Positions 54,501 to 59,291 of a stretch of 64,000 bases of DNA are shown one piece after another. Both the position numbers and the translations under genes were made by a program. The first letter of the stretch is position 1, and every line of letters begins with the position of its first letter. This DNA comes from Symbiodinium natans (Eukaryota > Sar > Dinophyceae > Suessiales > Symbiodiniaceae): positions 27,501 through 91,500 of the forward strand of contig CAJNDS010002302.1 in assembly GCA_905221605.1 (NCBI GenBank), in the 5' to 3' direction. The notes under the pieces were generated by a model, which was not told the origin of the DNA, ran no database searches, and was given only the letters and a program-made list of their open reading frames with translations.

Positions 54501-57500
54501 TCAGGGTTCAGGGTTCAGGGTTTAGGGTTGGGGGTTTGGGGTTTAGGGCTTAGGGTTTAGGCCCAAGGGTCCGTGTAAGTAGGCTGATAAGAACTAACTA
54601 AGGTTCGAACCATGGTTACCCTACCCTAAACCCGAAACCCTAAACCCTAAACCATAAACCCTAAACCCTACTTATAACCCTACTTATGAGTACCCATGAA
54701 CCTCCCAAGGAGAGCTTCGCGTTCGAAGCTTTAGGGGGGCCTGGGATGCTTAGGGTCCAAAACCCTAAACCCTAAACCCTCAACCCTAAACCCTAAACCC
54801 TAAACCACGTGAATGAAGCTCCTGTGGCATTCGACTGAAGCACGCGCTCCCTCCTGCCAGGGAGTACCTGGTTTCAGGTTTGCGAATCAGGAATCAGGGT
54901 TTACTTGGAAGGTTCATGGCACTTAGTAACCCAACTATAACTGTACTAACAACCGAAATAAAACCCTATTGGGGTACTTGAGGGGCGATAGGGTTTTCGT
55001 GTTTCAGGTTTAAGGTGGCGCCCCAAGCAATGCCACTTCTCCATGTAGTAGTCCTGCTTTTCAACCCTGAATATGGGGCAGGGGGGGGGGGGGGGCAAAA
55101 TATTCAATAAAGGGAGACCGAAAAAAACCGTAATATTGAGAATTGCCATGCCTTGCAGGTTCAGGGAGGAAACTATTTAGCTAGGACTTTCTATACCTTG
55201 ATCTTGCTATACCTGAAGTTGGATGCTCTTGTACGCTTATTACTACCCAGGATTCCGTAAAGCCTGAACCCCAAACCAAAACTCACTAGTGCTTCGGGCT
55301 TCGAGTTTTGTGACTTGCCCTGTCAAGAGACCTCTCCAAAACAAATCTTCAAATCTTCAGATTTCTCCACTACATGCATCAAGAATACGATGCTCAACAC
55401 ACATGGGGGTTTCCCAAAAACACGGGACCCCCAAAAAAGACGAGCAACTAGTAGAATCCCCTTAGAATAAGGACCCCATCTAAGGCGCCCCCTAATTTCG
55501 TGAACCCCCACATCGCAAAACGCGCTCACAAAGTAGTCCCGAGGCCTTGAGGGCCCTACAGAACAGGGGTCCCTGGAAGTAGAGGCATCATAAACCCTTA
55601 ATCCTAATCCTTGAGCCTAAACCCTACCCTAAACCCTAAACCCTAAACCCTGAACCCTGAACCCTGAACCCTGAACCCTGAACCCTGAATCCTAAACCCT
55701 AAACCCTAAACCCTGAACCCTGAACCCTGAACCCTAAACCCTAAACCCTAAACCCTAAACCCTAAACCCTAAACCCTAAACCCCACCCTCCAAGGAAGAA
55801 GCCCGGGCCTGACTGACCAAAGTGACTTGCCGCGTGTGGCCACGTGATGGGGAGTCCCTTCTTTCCGCTTGTTTTTTTTTTGACGTGTCTCTCTTCTTTT
55901 GCGCAAGCTTTTGTTGATGTTTTAGCTTCTGTTGCGTAGATTCTACCTGAGTTTTTTCGAAGCACTTCGGCGCAAGGGATCCATGTTGCTCACGTGCTGC
56001 TCACTTGGGGCATATTCTGTCTCTCGGCTGGCGGGTGGCTGACAAACTCGAGCCTGAAATACGGCAGTGCTCGCTATCTCGGCGGGGCAGAGCACACTTT
56101 CGACAGAAGCTCCCAACCCTAAACCCTAAACCGAGCCCTATAAACCCTAAACCCTAAACCCTAACCCTAAACCCTAATCCCAAAACCCAAAACCCAAAAC
56201 CCTAAACCCTACACAGCACGGCCCACCTCTGTCTACCTTTCTCAGATGAGCCGGTTTCTCCTTCAGTGGGGCAGGCTGCCATTGAACAGCCTTGCAACTC
56301 CAAAGCGTTGTGCACGACGGGGGTGCTTTTCCGCCACTCTGTAGCGCAGCACAGGAAGCAGAAAGCAGAGATAAAGACTCATGAAAGTTTTCGGCCATAG
56401 AGGCGAAGCATAGTAAGATCCTAAACGCTGTGCCCTACACCTAAACCCTAAACCCTAAACCCTAAACCCTAAACCCTAAACCCTAAACCCTAAACCCTAA
56501 ACCCTAAACCCTAAACCCTAAACCCTAAACCCTAAACCTCAAGGAGGGTCTCACCGCCTGGTCGGTCGCACCAGGTTTGCAACTGCAATCGCCTGTCCGA
56601 ATTCACTGTCTGCAGCCTTGGCAACCTGTCAGCCCAAGGTTGCTTAGAGTTTAGGGTTTAGGGTTTAGGGTTTAGGGTTTAGGGTTCAGGGTTTCTTCGT
56701 AAACCAACTATAAGCGCAGTTATCGCCCACGTATAAGCCCCCTAAGTACCCTAATGGGGTTCAATATTTGGGGCTATAAGTAACCTGTCAGCACGAGGTT
56801 GGCTCTGTCAGGGAGCACTCGGAAGCCCTGTTGACTTCGTAAGCAGGGTTAGCATGTTGGGTTAGGGGGATAAAGGTTTCTAGGGGAGACTTTAAGACTT
56901 ACGAAGCAAAAGAGCTTCCCAGCAGTGCCACAACCTCATGGGAAGTCTGAGGGTTCGTTGCTTAGGAGTTGTAGGGTCTACAGGGCTCTTGCAGTGGTAC
57001 GCAGCAGGTTCGTGAGAGGCCCTTGTGGGTGAACGGAGTTTTCTAAATTTCGTGCCCTTATGCGGATCATGACTTGGAGAACTGCCCATTGTGGTTATCT
57101 TGTGTGCTCGTTGAGCACACTGTAGCACAAGATGACAACTCACTTCTCCGAAAAGCCAAGAAATAGAAATGTAAGCAATCTAAAGTTAAACTATGGGCTA
57201 GATAAGGAAGACAAGAAATGGACCTACCCAAGCCGGGAACGCCTGAGTTCTATCCCCCAAAAAAAGTGGGTTTGAGGATTAAACCCTGTAACCTATAACC
57301 CTGAAACCCGAAACCCTCAACCCTACAACCCTTAAATCCCAAACCCCTACATGGAGGCTCAGGGTACTTAGTAACCCAATTATAGCTATTTTCACTGTAC
57401 TTTTTGCCCAATTTCTAACCCCAATGCGGCACTTCAGGGGCTTATGAATGGGTTATAACTACACTTATAGTTGGGTTATAAGTACCCTGAACCTCCAAGT

Positions 57501-58767
57501 ATCCTAAACCCTAAACCCTAAACCCTAAGCCCTAAGCCCTAAACCCTAACCCCTAAACCCTAACCCCTAAGCCCTCAAAGCGGTCAACTTCCGACCTCCG
57601 CAGTGGCGCCCAGCGCCCAAATTTCTGCCTGGCAGGCATCGAGCATCACGCGCCCCGTGAGGCCGTCCGTCACCTCAGGGTGGCTTTTAAAGGGGTTTTA
57701 GGGTTTAGGGTTTTGGGGTTTCGGGTTTAAGGTTTAGGGTTTGGGGTTTAGGGTTAAGGGTTTGGGTTTGGGGTTTCGGGTTTAGGGTTTGGGGTTTAGG
57801 GTTTAGGGCTAAACCCTACACACTGAACCCGAAAGCCTATACGAGGTTCTAGAGGTCCGGTCAGGGTGTCGGGAGCAGCGACCGGAATTTCGCATTTTCC
57901 TGGGGCGGGTCTCACCGATCTGTGCTCGGGTGACGAAGCCGGTTTAGGCTTTACGGTTTTCGGTTCTGAAACCCGAAACACGCTAACACACAAACGCAAG
58001 CAACCTCGACAACCTTTGAAAACACTGCGAAAATTCTCCGCGCGCTGGAGGACACCGTGCGTAAAACCCTAAACCCTAAACCCTAAATCTTAAACCCTCA
58101 ACCCCCCCCCCCCCTCGCCCCACCCTACCCCACCGCACCCACCTTGCCACCGGCCTGCAGGGGTGTGTCGGCGTAGGAGCTAGGTTTACAGCTCAGGGTT
58201 TAGAGTCCAGGCTTTGAGGTTCTCAATTGCATTGAGGGTTTGTAGAAACCCTTTAGGGTTTAGGGTTTAGGGTTAGGGTTTAGGGTTTAGGGTTTAGGGT
58301 TTAGGGTTTAGGGTTTAGGGTTTAGGGTTTAGGGTTTAGGGTTTAGGGTTTAGGGTTTAGGGTTTAGGGTTTCGGGTTTAGTGTTTAGGGTTTAGGGTTT
58401 AGGGTTTCGGGTTTAGTGTTTAGGGCTTAGGGCTTAGGGCTTAGGGTTTAGGGCTTAGGGTTCTTAAGGAAGGGGGGTTGAAGGGCTAGGTAACCCAAGG
58501 TTCCCTATGTAATGCTCCCCACTCCCTCAGGCTCCCTAAGCTTCCCAAGGTTCCCTCTTTTCTAAGGTTGCCTTTGGGAGCTGCTCCATATTATGGGTCT
58601 TGAGCTGCCAAAAGCCTAGGCACTGAGCGCAGTCAACCCTAAACCCTAAACCCTAAACCCTAAACCCTAAACCCTAAACCCTAAACCCTAAACCACAAGC
58701 GAGGAGCTGAGCTGGGGAGTTTGGGGCTTCGGGAAGTTCTGGAGGATGAAAGACGCATGATTTCCAT
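29781..58767 (-). CDS. G2: long multi-exon gene ending in a CCCH zinc finger
   Basis: Candidate start at 58767 (basic, Ser-rich N-terminus), about 35 exons, stop TAG at 29781-29783. Best-phased chain: 57596-57673, 56558-56625, 56291-56338, 56005-56053, 55787-55946, 54362-54442, 53518-53558, 52975-53026. Other runs: 46676 to 44828, 42610 to 41749, 37449 to 36468, 32195 to 31897, 30936 to 29781. Mid-region has charged coils (VAARRAEAEKVAVERR) and Pro-rich linkers. C-terminus has an Asp-rich segment, an Arg/Ser-rich segment and one C-x7-C-x5-C-x3-H finger, a fold that usually binds RNA. At 29 kb it may be two or more genes; only the final section is confidently tied to the finger. Confidence 0.5.
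30081..30441 (-). CDS. G2 exon with CCCH zinc finger
   Basis: Acceptor GGCTGACTGAAG|G; starts ALLNLAPRAKLPAGAGAMGY, then ALACEMYNDPGPDWDEMYND with a repeated MYNDPGPD motif, then an Arg/Ser-rich stretch and the finger PCRFWLRGRCRYGAACRFLH. Donor TCAGCCG|GTAGTA; the 55-nt intron 30026-30080 is GT-AG and phase 1 on both sides. A frame read through the intron stops at 29974. Confidence 0.8.
30747..30859 (-). repeat. CCCTAAA array
   Basis: About 15 heptamers forming the 5' part of the intron after exon 30860-30936. Confidence 0.95.
30860..30936 (-). CDS. G2 exon, Pro/Ala-rich, 25 codons
   Basis: Acceptor CCCCTCCCTCAG|GT (phase 1); reads EIPGPGPPGTAPANTPAPGA then RASDF; donor GATTTC|GTTTAG, phase 0 into the finger exon. 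Confidence 0.75.
30990..31200 (+). repeat. TTTAGGG array with TTTGGGG patches
   Basis: About 28 units; TTTGGTGTTTGTGG interruption occurs twice. Confidence 0.95.
31391..31476 (-). repeat. CCCTAAA array
   Basis: About 12 perfect units within the intron. Confidence 0.95.
31561..31732. mobile_element. Family-1 MITE with internal TATAACTGTATACT repeats
   Basis: TACTTGGAGGTTCATGAAAC at left; three copies of a CCCAAxTATAACTGTATACT unit; the right TIR is missing. Confidence 0.7.
31897..31984 (-). CDS. G2 exon after a repeat-only intron
   Basis: Acceptor GTTCCACAG|C, phase 2. Reads KLLDPHHSSPMYSFKPCAQS then APSPTATP; open to TAA at 31897, so the true donor lies above this. Confidence 0.6.
31985..32091 (-). 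other. 107-nt intron made of TTTAGGG repeat
   Basis: Donor ATAGG|GTTTAGGG and acceptor GTTCCACAG enclose little except 13 heptamers and two TTCAGGG variants. Phase 2 on both sides. Confidence 0.6.
32092..32195 (-). CDS. G2 exon, 34 codons
   Basis: Acceptor CTTCTTAAG|G; reads GVPFAPGSPGRQLENFKGWH then SANTIQKQLSYAHI; phase 0/2. Confidence 0.75.
32732..32890. mobile_element. Family-11 element, duplicated left part
   Basis: TATATTCCCCTTAGAACCTC with GGTTTTATATAA occurs twice in tandem (32733 and 32799), then AATAATTCCCAAGGGGG. Copies at 38099 and 52338. Confidence 0.75.
32908..32947 (-). CDS. G2 exon, AQTPQTITRDMLG
   Basis: Acceptor CACCTGTGCCAG|G, donor CTGGGAG|GC. Phase 0/1. Confidence 0.7.
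33540..33584 (-). CDS. G2 exon, ASVNLATALPSAAA
   Basis: Acceptor GGAATCGCAG|G, donor GCGGCCGG|GTCACC. Phase 2/2. Confidence 0.6.
33600..33795. repeat. (GA)n-rich microsatellite with (AT)n
   Basis: GAGAGA, GACAGA and TATATATA runs; Leu/Ser-repeat frames on the minus strand are its translations. Confidence 0.95.
33796..34196. other. Intron, non-repetitive
   Basis: No heptamers until 34140; one G/A-rich patch near 34075-34120. No convincing exon. Confidence 0.4.
34197..34258 (-). CDS. G2 exon, two open frames
   Basis: Very strong acceptor GTGCCTCCTTCTCCACAG|A. Frames RPPAEGLWSFEPLALNLSRK and EAPSRGPLVLRALGSESFAQ are both open; donor AAACC|GTGAAG. Confidence 0.6.
34533..34648. mobile_element. 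Family-1 MITE, complete
   Basis: TACTTGGAGGTTCATATGG ... CCCATGAACCTCCAAGTA with TATAA-rich interior. Confidence 0.85.
34748..34829. mobile_element. Family-8 short inverted-repeat element
   Basis: GGGACATTCCCCCTT ... AAGGGGGAACATCCC; 82 bp, nearly all foldable. A partner end lies at 1-35. Confidence 0.8.
35018..35115 (-). CDS. G2 exon, Pro/Ala-rich, 32 codons
   Basis: Donor ATCTTCGAG|GTAGCA is canonical. Reads PAPAKPPAVAPLVPPVPPEA then RRLKASGRRIFE. Acceptor TTGCCAG|CG or, higher, ATCAAAG|CC. The overlapping plus-strand Gly/Thr frame is its shadow. Confidence 0.7.
35536..35679. mobile_element. Family-1 MITE, complete
   Basis: TACTTGGAGGTTCAGGGTAC ... TACCTGGAACCTGCAAGTA. Confidence 0.85.
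35915..35959 (-). CDS. G2 exon, TQTEASIRLSCDGA
   Basis: Acceptor TCCCTATAG|G (phase 2) or CAGACTGAG|G (phase 0, giving ASIRLSCDGA); donor GGCGCCAG|GTGGCT. Confidence 0.65.
36468..36530 (-). CDS. G2 exon, 21 codons
   Basis: Acceptor CACTTTCCTGCGCAG|G, donor GCGTCAAC|GTGGGT. Reads EQPTASLQCGISDGGNSSCV then N; phase 0/0. Confidence 0.75.
36754..36865. mobile_element. Family-2 MITE, intact
   Basis: CTAGGCTGCCCAGTAACCTAGG ... TACTGGGCATCCTAG; 112 bp, cleanest copy. Confidence 0.9.
37235..37392 (-). repeat. CCCCAAA variant array
   Basis: A pure CCCCAAA / CCCAAACC block, unlike the CCCTAAA norm; source of the GLGFGVWG frames here. Confidence 0.95.
37393..37449 (-). CDS. G2 exon, VPHLPPPPPPHPPVPEMAK
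   Basis: Acceptor CTACTGTGGAG|G, donor ATGGCAAAG|GC; 19 codons, phase 0/0. A poly-Pro stretch of the kind GYF, WW or SH3 domains bind. Confidence 0.75.
38099..38187. mobile_element. Family-11 element
   Basis: ATACTCCCCAAAGAACCTG ... TAAGTTTTATACAGAC ... AATAATTCCCGAGGGGG. Confidence 0.65.
38188..38787. other. Intron
   Basis: TTTAGGG array at 38325-38398, otherwise unique; a small inverted repeat CCCTCATGGGGGCCCGTATA near 38471. One weak open island at 38215-38310. Confidence 0.4.
38788..38840 (-). CDS. G2 exon, AAGLRPPVTWQKTGKLL
   Basis: Acceptor GCCGTGGAG|G, donor TTGTTGAG|GGGTAGG (GT two bases on). Phase 0. Confidence 0.7.
39191..39440. repeat. Imperfect GGCCAGGGAGGCAGG repeats
   Basis: Several copies of GGCCAGGGAGGCAGGGCC-like units give open frames on both strands (127 and 80 codons) with no recognisable product. 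I do not call a gene. Confidence 0.5.
39691..39748 (-). CDS. G2 exon, VQFQRSQVQPKPKPKAGSL
   Basis: Acceptor GACCCTTAG|G, donor TCTTTAG|GA. The alternative frame VAGSTEAKAQSWFF starts at an internal AG (39734). Confidence 0.5.
40347..40392 (-). CDS. G2 exon, PDVPPDLGQAWQGSY
   Basis: Acceptor ACCACCGAG|G (phase 2), donor AGTTAC|GTAGGG or CAAG|GA. Confidence 0.65.
41230..41391. mobile_element. Family-10 inverted-repeat element
   Basis: GTATAAGGACCCCTAGAAGGG ... CCTTATAAGGGTCCCTCCC; related to 17997-18160. Confidence 0.65.
41736..41823 (-). CDS. G2 exon, Pro/Ala-rich
   Basis: Acceptor CAAGCCAG|G. Reads AEAPGPPAVPVGAPSAPAAP then PGPYKGCCG; donor TGTGGAG|GTTGAG, or TACAAG|GG at 41749. Continues the style of 42554-42610. 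Confidence 0.75.
42440..42545 (-). repeat. CCCTAAA array
   Basis: 15 near-perfect heptamers directly abutting exon 42554-42610 on its donor side. Confidence 0.97.
42554..42610 (-). CDS. G2 exon, DRVLTKKKKEEPAVPPAPQ
   Basis: Acceptor CTCACCAAG|G, donor GCGCCGCAG|GC; phase 0/0. An upstream AG would add DSWLTK. Confidence 0.8.
42830..42925. mobile_element. Family-5 MITE
   Basis: TTTTTGACTTAGTAAGTCTA ... ACTGAGTCAAAATGGCTTCCCAGG; relatives at 50294 and 56818. Confidence 0.65.
42956..43388. mobile_element. 433-bp TIR element with minisatellite core
   Basis: Ends TTGGGGcgGGGCTCTACCAT and its inverse match over 25 bp with two mismatches (42956-42980, 43364-43388). The interior is tandem repeat; all four long minus frames inside are repeat translations. 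Confidence 0.85.
43014..43325. repeat. GTAACGGAGCT-type minisatellite
   Basis: About 22 imperfect units of 11-18 bp (TGTAACGGAGC, TGTAACGGAAGC). Confidence 0.9.
43477..43496 (-). CDS. G2 candidate 20-nt exon
   Basis: Acceptor CGGACACAG|G, donor GGAGAAG|GTCGG; AAAPEK in phase 1. Confidence 0.45.
43851..44170. mobile_element. Family-9 element(s) (GGGGGTTTCCGA ends)
   Basis: GGGGGTTTCCGACAATAGGG at left, CCCTATTTTCGTAGACCCCCC at right, with TTTAGGG repeat inside. Confidence 0.6.
44220..44333. mobile_element. Family-3 MITE, complete
   Basis: CTTGGTAGCCCAGTAACTAT ... GAGGCTACCAAG; 114 bp. Confidence 0.85.
44405..44457 (-). CDS. G2 exon, SGLLPRALVDFVRWLEE
   Basis: Acceptor GTGTCGAAG|GC, donor CTTGAAGAG|GTGGAG. 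Frame stays open for VEGDCRQSAP. Amphipathic. Confidence 0.65.
44651..44820. mobile_element. Family-4 MITE plus extra right end
   Basis: CTAGACCCAGGAGTAACCTA ... TACTCCGGGTCCTAG to 44762, then a second right end (ATACTCCAGGTCCTAG) to 44820. Confidence 0.75.
44828..44854 (-). CDS. G2 exon, ADAWGSCMA
   Basis: Acceptor GACCTCTCCCACAG|G, donor ATGGCT|GTAGTA; 9 codons, phase 0/0. Confidence 0.6.
45308..45379 (-). CDS. G2 exon, 24 codons
   Basis: Acceptor TGCCCTGGAAG|G; reads ASPSGPMVKAEAAPSAGLVG then ERGR; donor GGGAGG|GTTTAG, or TCTGCAG|GC at 45331. Confidence 0.75.
45950..46375 (-). repeat. CTAAACCC 8-bp array, segmental duplication
   Basis: Two ~230-bp blocks share CTGAAACTYAGAACCT, CCTAAACCTTAAACCCTA and CCTAAGACCTAAACC in the same order. 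Confidence 0.85.
46386..46433 (-). CDS. G2 exon, EDGDGETQTSPGRKPQ
   Basis: Acceptor CCATGCTCCCTCAG|G, donor AAGCCGCAG|GTGGGT. Both sites near consensus; phase 0/0. Confidence 0.85.
46620..46676 (-). CDS. G2 exon, VAARRAEAEKVAVERRTQQ
   Basis: Acceptor CTCATGGAAG|G, donor ACGCAGCAG|GTTTAG; charged helix, phase 0/0. Confidence 0.8.
46920..47062. repeat. CTCCCG / CTCTCC microsatellite
   Basis: Translates as alternating Arg-Glu or Gly-Ser on minus (frames up to 88 codons). I see no splice edges that would make it an RS-type exon. Confidence 0.85.
47245..47444. mobile_element. Family-1 MITE with CCCTAAA insert
   Basis: CTTGGAGGTTCGTAGTACTT ... CCCTGATCCTCCAAGTA; a second internal right end (CCCTGAACCTC) precedes a short heptamer run. 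Confidence 0.8.
47480..47550 (-). CDS. G2 exon, 23 codons
   Basis: Acceptor CAAGACAG|G (phase 2) or GCGTGGAG|G at 47519 (phase 0, fits 47843-47887). Reads ASYDYPSCVE then DKVVAGTLRGRGA; donor GGTGCAG|GC. Confidence 0.6.
47843..47887 (-). CDS. G2 exon, ENLVTEGVLPASTLE
   Basis: Acceptor GATTTCCATGCCAG|G, donor TTTGGAG|GC; 15 codons, phase 0/0. Confidence 0.8.
47911..48170. mobile_element. Three tandem copies of a short element
   Basis: CTTAGTTGTCCAGTAACCTG starts each; AGGTTAACCTTTGG palindrome and TTACCCCAAAAAGGTTA follow; ends AGGTTACCTA. Period about 80 bp. Confidence 0.85.
48171..49294. other. Intron
   Basis: CCCTAAA variants to 48330, (CT)n at 48486-48572, TTTAGGG patch 48840-48900, poly-G at 49133-49145. 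No convincing exon. Confidence 0.5.
49295..49530. mobile_element. Family-1 MITE interrupted by a family-9 element
   Basis: TACTTGGAGGTTCAGGGTAC to TGAACCTCCAAGTA, with TGGGGGTTTCCGAAA...AACCACAAAACCCCCG at 49335-49457 inserted. Confidence 0.75.
50140..50214 (-). CDS. G2 exon, 24 codons
   Basis: Acceptor CCCCTAAG|G, donor CTGGAAG|GTTTAG. Phase-1 frame LSSGRPVPSAELDPSLKFPA then RSLE has strong GC3; PVFRAAGALRGVGPFPEV is also open. Confidence 0.7.
50294..50417. mobile_element. Family-5 MITE, complete
   Basis: TACTTGGAAGCCCTTTTGAC ... GTCAAAAAAGCTTGCAAGTA. Confidence 0.85.
50960..51022 (-). CDS. G2 candidate exon
   Basis: Acceptor TTGCTTTTGTTGCAG|A; reads VRCNFLQHRVWVSALALPVV, hydrophobic; low edge not fixed. 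Confidence 0.45.
51207..51319. mobile_element. Family-3 MITE
   Basis: TTCTAGCCCAGTAACCATAG ... CCACTGGGCTACCAAGG. Confidence 0.8.
51418..51500 (-). CDS. G2 exon, about 28 codons
   Basis: Acceptor GGGCTTCCTAG|G; reads APMFFGRPGPLISAFTEIEL then WGGQWMW; the low edge is uncertain. Confidence 0.6.
51744..51960. mobile_element. Family-6 element (GGGTTCTTAAGG)
   Basis: TAGGGTTCTTAAGGGAGGGG ... CGCCCTTAAGAACCCTG with CCTAGGGAACCTAAAGGAAG inside; partner at 58450. Confidence 0.75.
52338..52412. mobile_element. Family-11 element
   Basis: TATACTCCCCTTAGAACCTT ... CTTGGGTTTTATCTGAAC ... CCCAAGGGGG. Confidence 0.7.
52473..52575 (-). repeat. CCCTAAA array
   Basis: About 14 perfect units. Confidence 0.97.
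52975..53026 (-). CDS. G2 exon, TTAEDADKLAESYRPAE
   Basis: Donor GCGGAAG|GTAGTT is canonical. Acceptor CCCGAAG|A in phase 0, or CGCCGAG|G / CTCACAG|C above, which add a basic Gly/Arg run. Confidence 0.75.
53120..53280 (+). repeat. GGGTTAATA and GGGTTTTATA arrays
   Basis: Six 9-bp units followed by nine 10-bp units; sharp switch between the two. Confidence 0.95.
53518..53558 (-). CDS. G2 exon, YSRGGQRLPLSHQ
   Basis: Acceptor CATGGTCAG|GA (phase 1), donor TCATCAG|GC. A longer phase-0 frame (DTVEVASVCLLVIRLALG...) to 53484 is hydrophobic and also possible. Confidence 0.55.
53826..53930. mobile_element. Family-7 element
   Basis: TTGGCTGCACTTAGGAGGGT ... CCAGTAAACCCAAAAAGGC ... CTAAAGTTACAG; partner at 61510. 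Confidence 0.75.
54362..54442 (-). CDS. G2 exon, 26 codons
   Basis: Acceptor ATACTTCAAG|GT (phase 1), donor CAGCAAG|GC. Reads TLVEPSSKERLTNLGAAALG then PEWLQQ. The other frames stop within the first dozen bases or so. Confidence 0.85.
54463..55786. other. Intron with mixed repeats and elements
   Basis: Decayed family-1 ends near 54690 and 54902; poly-G 55080-55095; family-9 copy 55403-55513; CCCTGAA/CCCTAAA block 55620-55780. Island near 54815-54865 (minus, RERVLQSNATG or EGARASVEC) may be a further exon but does not phase. Confidence 0.5.
55403..55513. mobile_element. Family-9 element
   Basis: TGGGGGTTTCCCAAAAACACG ... CTAATTTCGTGAACCCCCA; 111 bp. Confidence 0.75.
55787..55946 (-). CDS. 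G2 exon, Lys/Gln-rich coil, 53 codons
   Basis: Acceptor AAAACTCAG|G, donor TTGGAGG|GTGGGG. Starts VESTQQKLKHQQKLAQKKRD, continues TSKKKQAERRDSPSRG. The longest single exon before the finger; basic, likely coiled coil. Phase 0/1. Confidence 0.85.
56005..56053 (-). CDS. G2 exon, LEFVSHPPAERQNMPQ
   Basis: Acceptor CGTATTTCAG|G, donor GCCCCAA|GTGAGC; separated from 55946 by a 58-nt GT-AG intron. Phase 2/0. Confidence 0.7.
56291..56338 (-). CDS. G2 exon, VAEKHPRRAQRFGVA
   Basis: Acceptor TTCCTGTGCTGCGCTACAG|A, donor GTTGCAAG|GC. Phase 2/2. Confidence 0.7.
56440..56540 (-). repeat. CCCTAAA array
   Basis: About 14 perfect units next to the donor of exon 56558-56625. Confidence 0.97.
56558..56625 (-). 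CDS. G2 exon, 22 codons
   Basis: Acceptor TGGGCTGACAG|G; reads VAKAADSEFGQAIAVANLVR then PT; donor CGACCAG|GC (or GCG|GTGAGA five bases on). Phase 0/2. Confidence 0.85.
56818..56923. mobile_element. Family-5 MITE
   Basis: CGGAAGCCCTGTTGACTTCG ... CGAAGCAAAAGAGCTTCCC. Confidence 0.8.
56924..57347. other. Intron, low repeat content
   Basis: No heptamers from 56924 to about 57270; one 83-codon minus frame has no recognisable product and poor splice edges. Confidence 0.4.
57348..57501. mobile_element. Family-1 MITE, complete
   Basis: TACATGGAGGCTCAGGGTAC ... CCCTGAACCTCCAAGTA. Confidence 0.85.
57596..57673 (-). CDS. G2 exon, 26 codons
   Basis: Acceptor CCACCCTGAG|G, donor ACTGCGGAG|GTCGGA. 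Reads VTDGLTGRVMLDACQAEIWA then LGATAE. Phase 0/0. Confidence 0.85.
58143..58154 (-). CDS. G2 candidate 12-nt microexon, AGGK
   Basis: CCCCTGCAG|GCCGGTGGCAAG|GTGGGT; both sites near consensus, phase neutral. Confidence 0.4.
58255..58380 (+). repeat. TTTAGGG array
   Basis: About 17 units with one TTAGGG slip. Confidence 0.97.
58450..58560. mobile_element. Family-6 element, left part
   Basis: TAGGGTTCTTAAGGAAGGGG then GGTAACCCAAGGTTCCCT; inverse of the interior at 51744-51960. Confidence 0.65.
58694..58767 (-). CDS. G2 possible first exon
   Basis: ATG at 58767, then MEIMRLSSSRTSRSPKLPSS and APRL; donor CTTGTG|GTTTAG. Basic/Ser-rich start without acidic residues after Glu2 could be a targeting sequence. 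Follows the repeat-free spacer. Confidence 0.5.
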
Positions 58768-59228
58768 ATTAAATTTTTGGGCTTTTAACGGGGTGCTCTT
58801 TGTATTCTCTTTTTATGCGCCCCTTAAGCACTATTATCTTCTTTCAACTAATCTCAACAGATACAAATGAATGAAATGAACGCGTGATCTGTGAATTTGC
58901 GAAAGAAAGAAGATAATAGGGGAAAAAGGGTGTCATAAAGGAGAACACGAAGACAATACTTTTTAATGGGTTTTTTTGACCAATCATCGGTTAACCCTTG
59001 ATTTGTGGTTCGCCAAGGATAACAGGTCTTGAATCCCAAGAGCTCCTACAAAAGGAAACTGATGGCACCTCCATGTCGGCTCACTTGTTGCGTTCTTAAT
59101 ATTACTACGGCCTTCACGCTTCATTGCATTACATTGTAAGCCCTTGCAATATTATTCACTTCACCTTTAGGACAGCATATTAGTACTACGGTGAGAGAAT
59201 ACAGTGAGTGAGTACACGCGCCTATATA
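58768..59228. other. Spacer between G1 and G2
   Basis: No telomere-like repeat and no MITE over 460 bp; AT-richer than the exons. It should hold the G1 3' UTR and the G2 5' end. Several AG acceptors upstream of 58767 could take a spliced leader. Confidence 0.6.
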
Positions 59229-59291
59229 TTACAAGCGAGCGAAGTGAATGCGCGAGGGGGCCGGAGCCACACGAGACTGTAGAACTTCCAC
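59229..59291 (-). CDS. G1 last exon with TAA
   Basis: Acceptor TTGGCTGCAG|G; reads VEVLQSRVAPAPSRIHFARL then TAA. Phase 0. Confidence 0.7.
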   Translation of the reverse strand: MEVLQSRVAPAPSRIHFARL

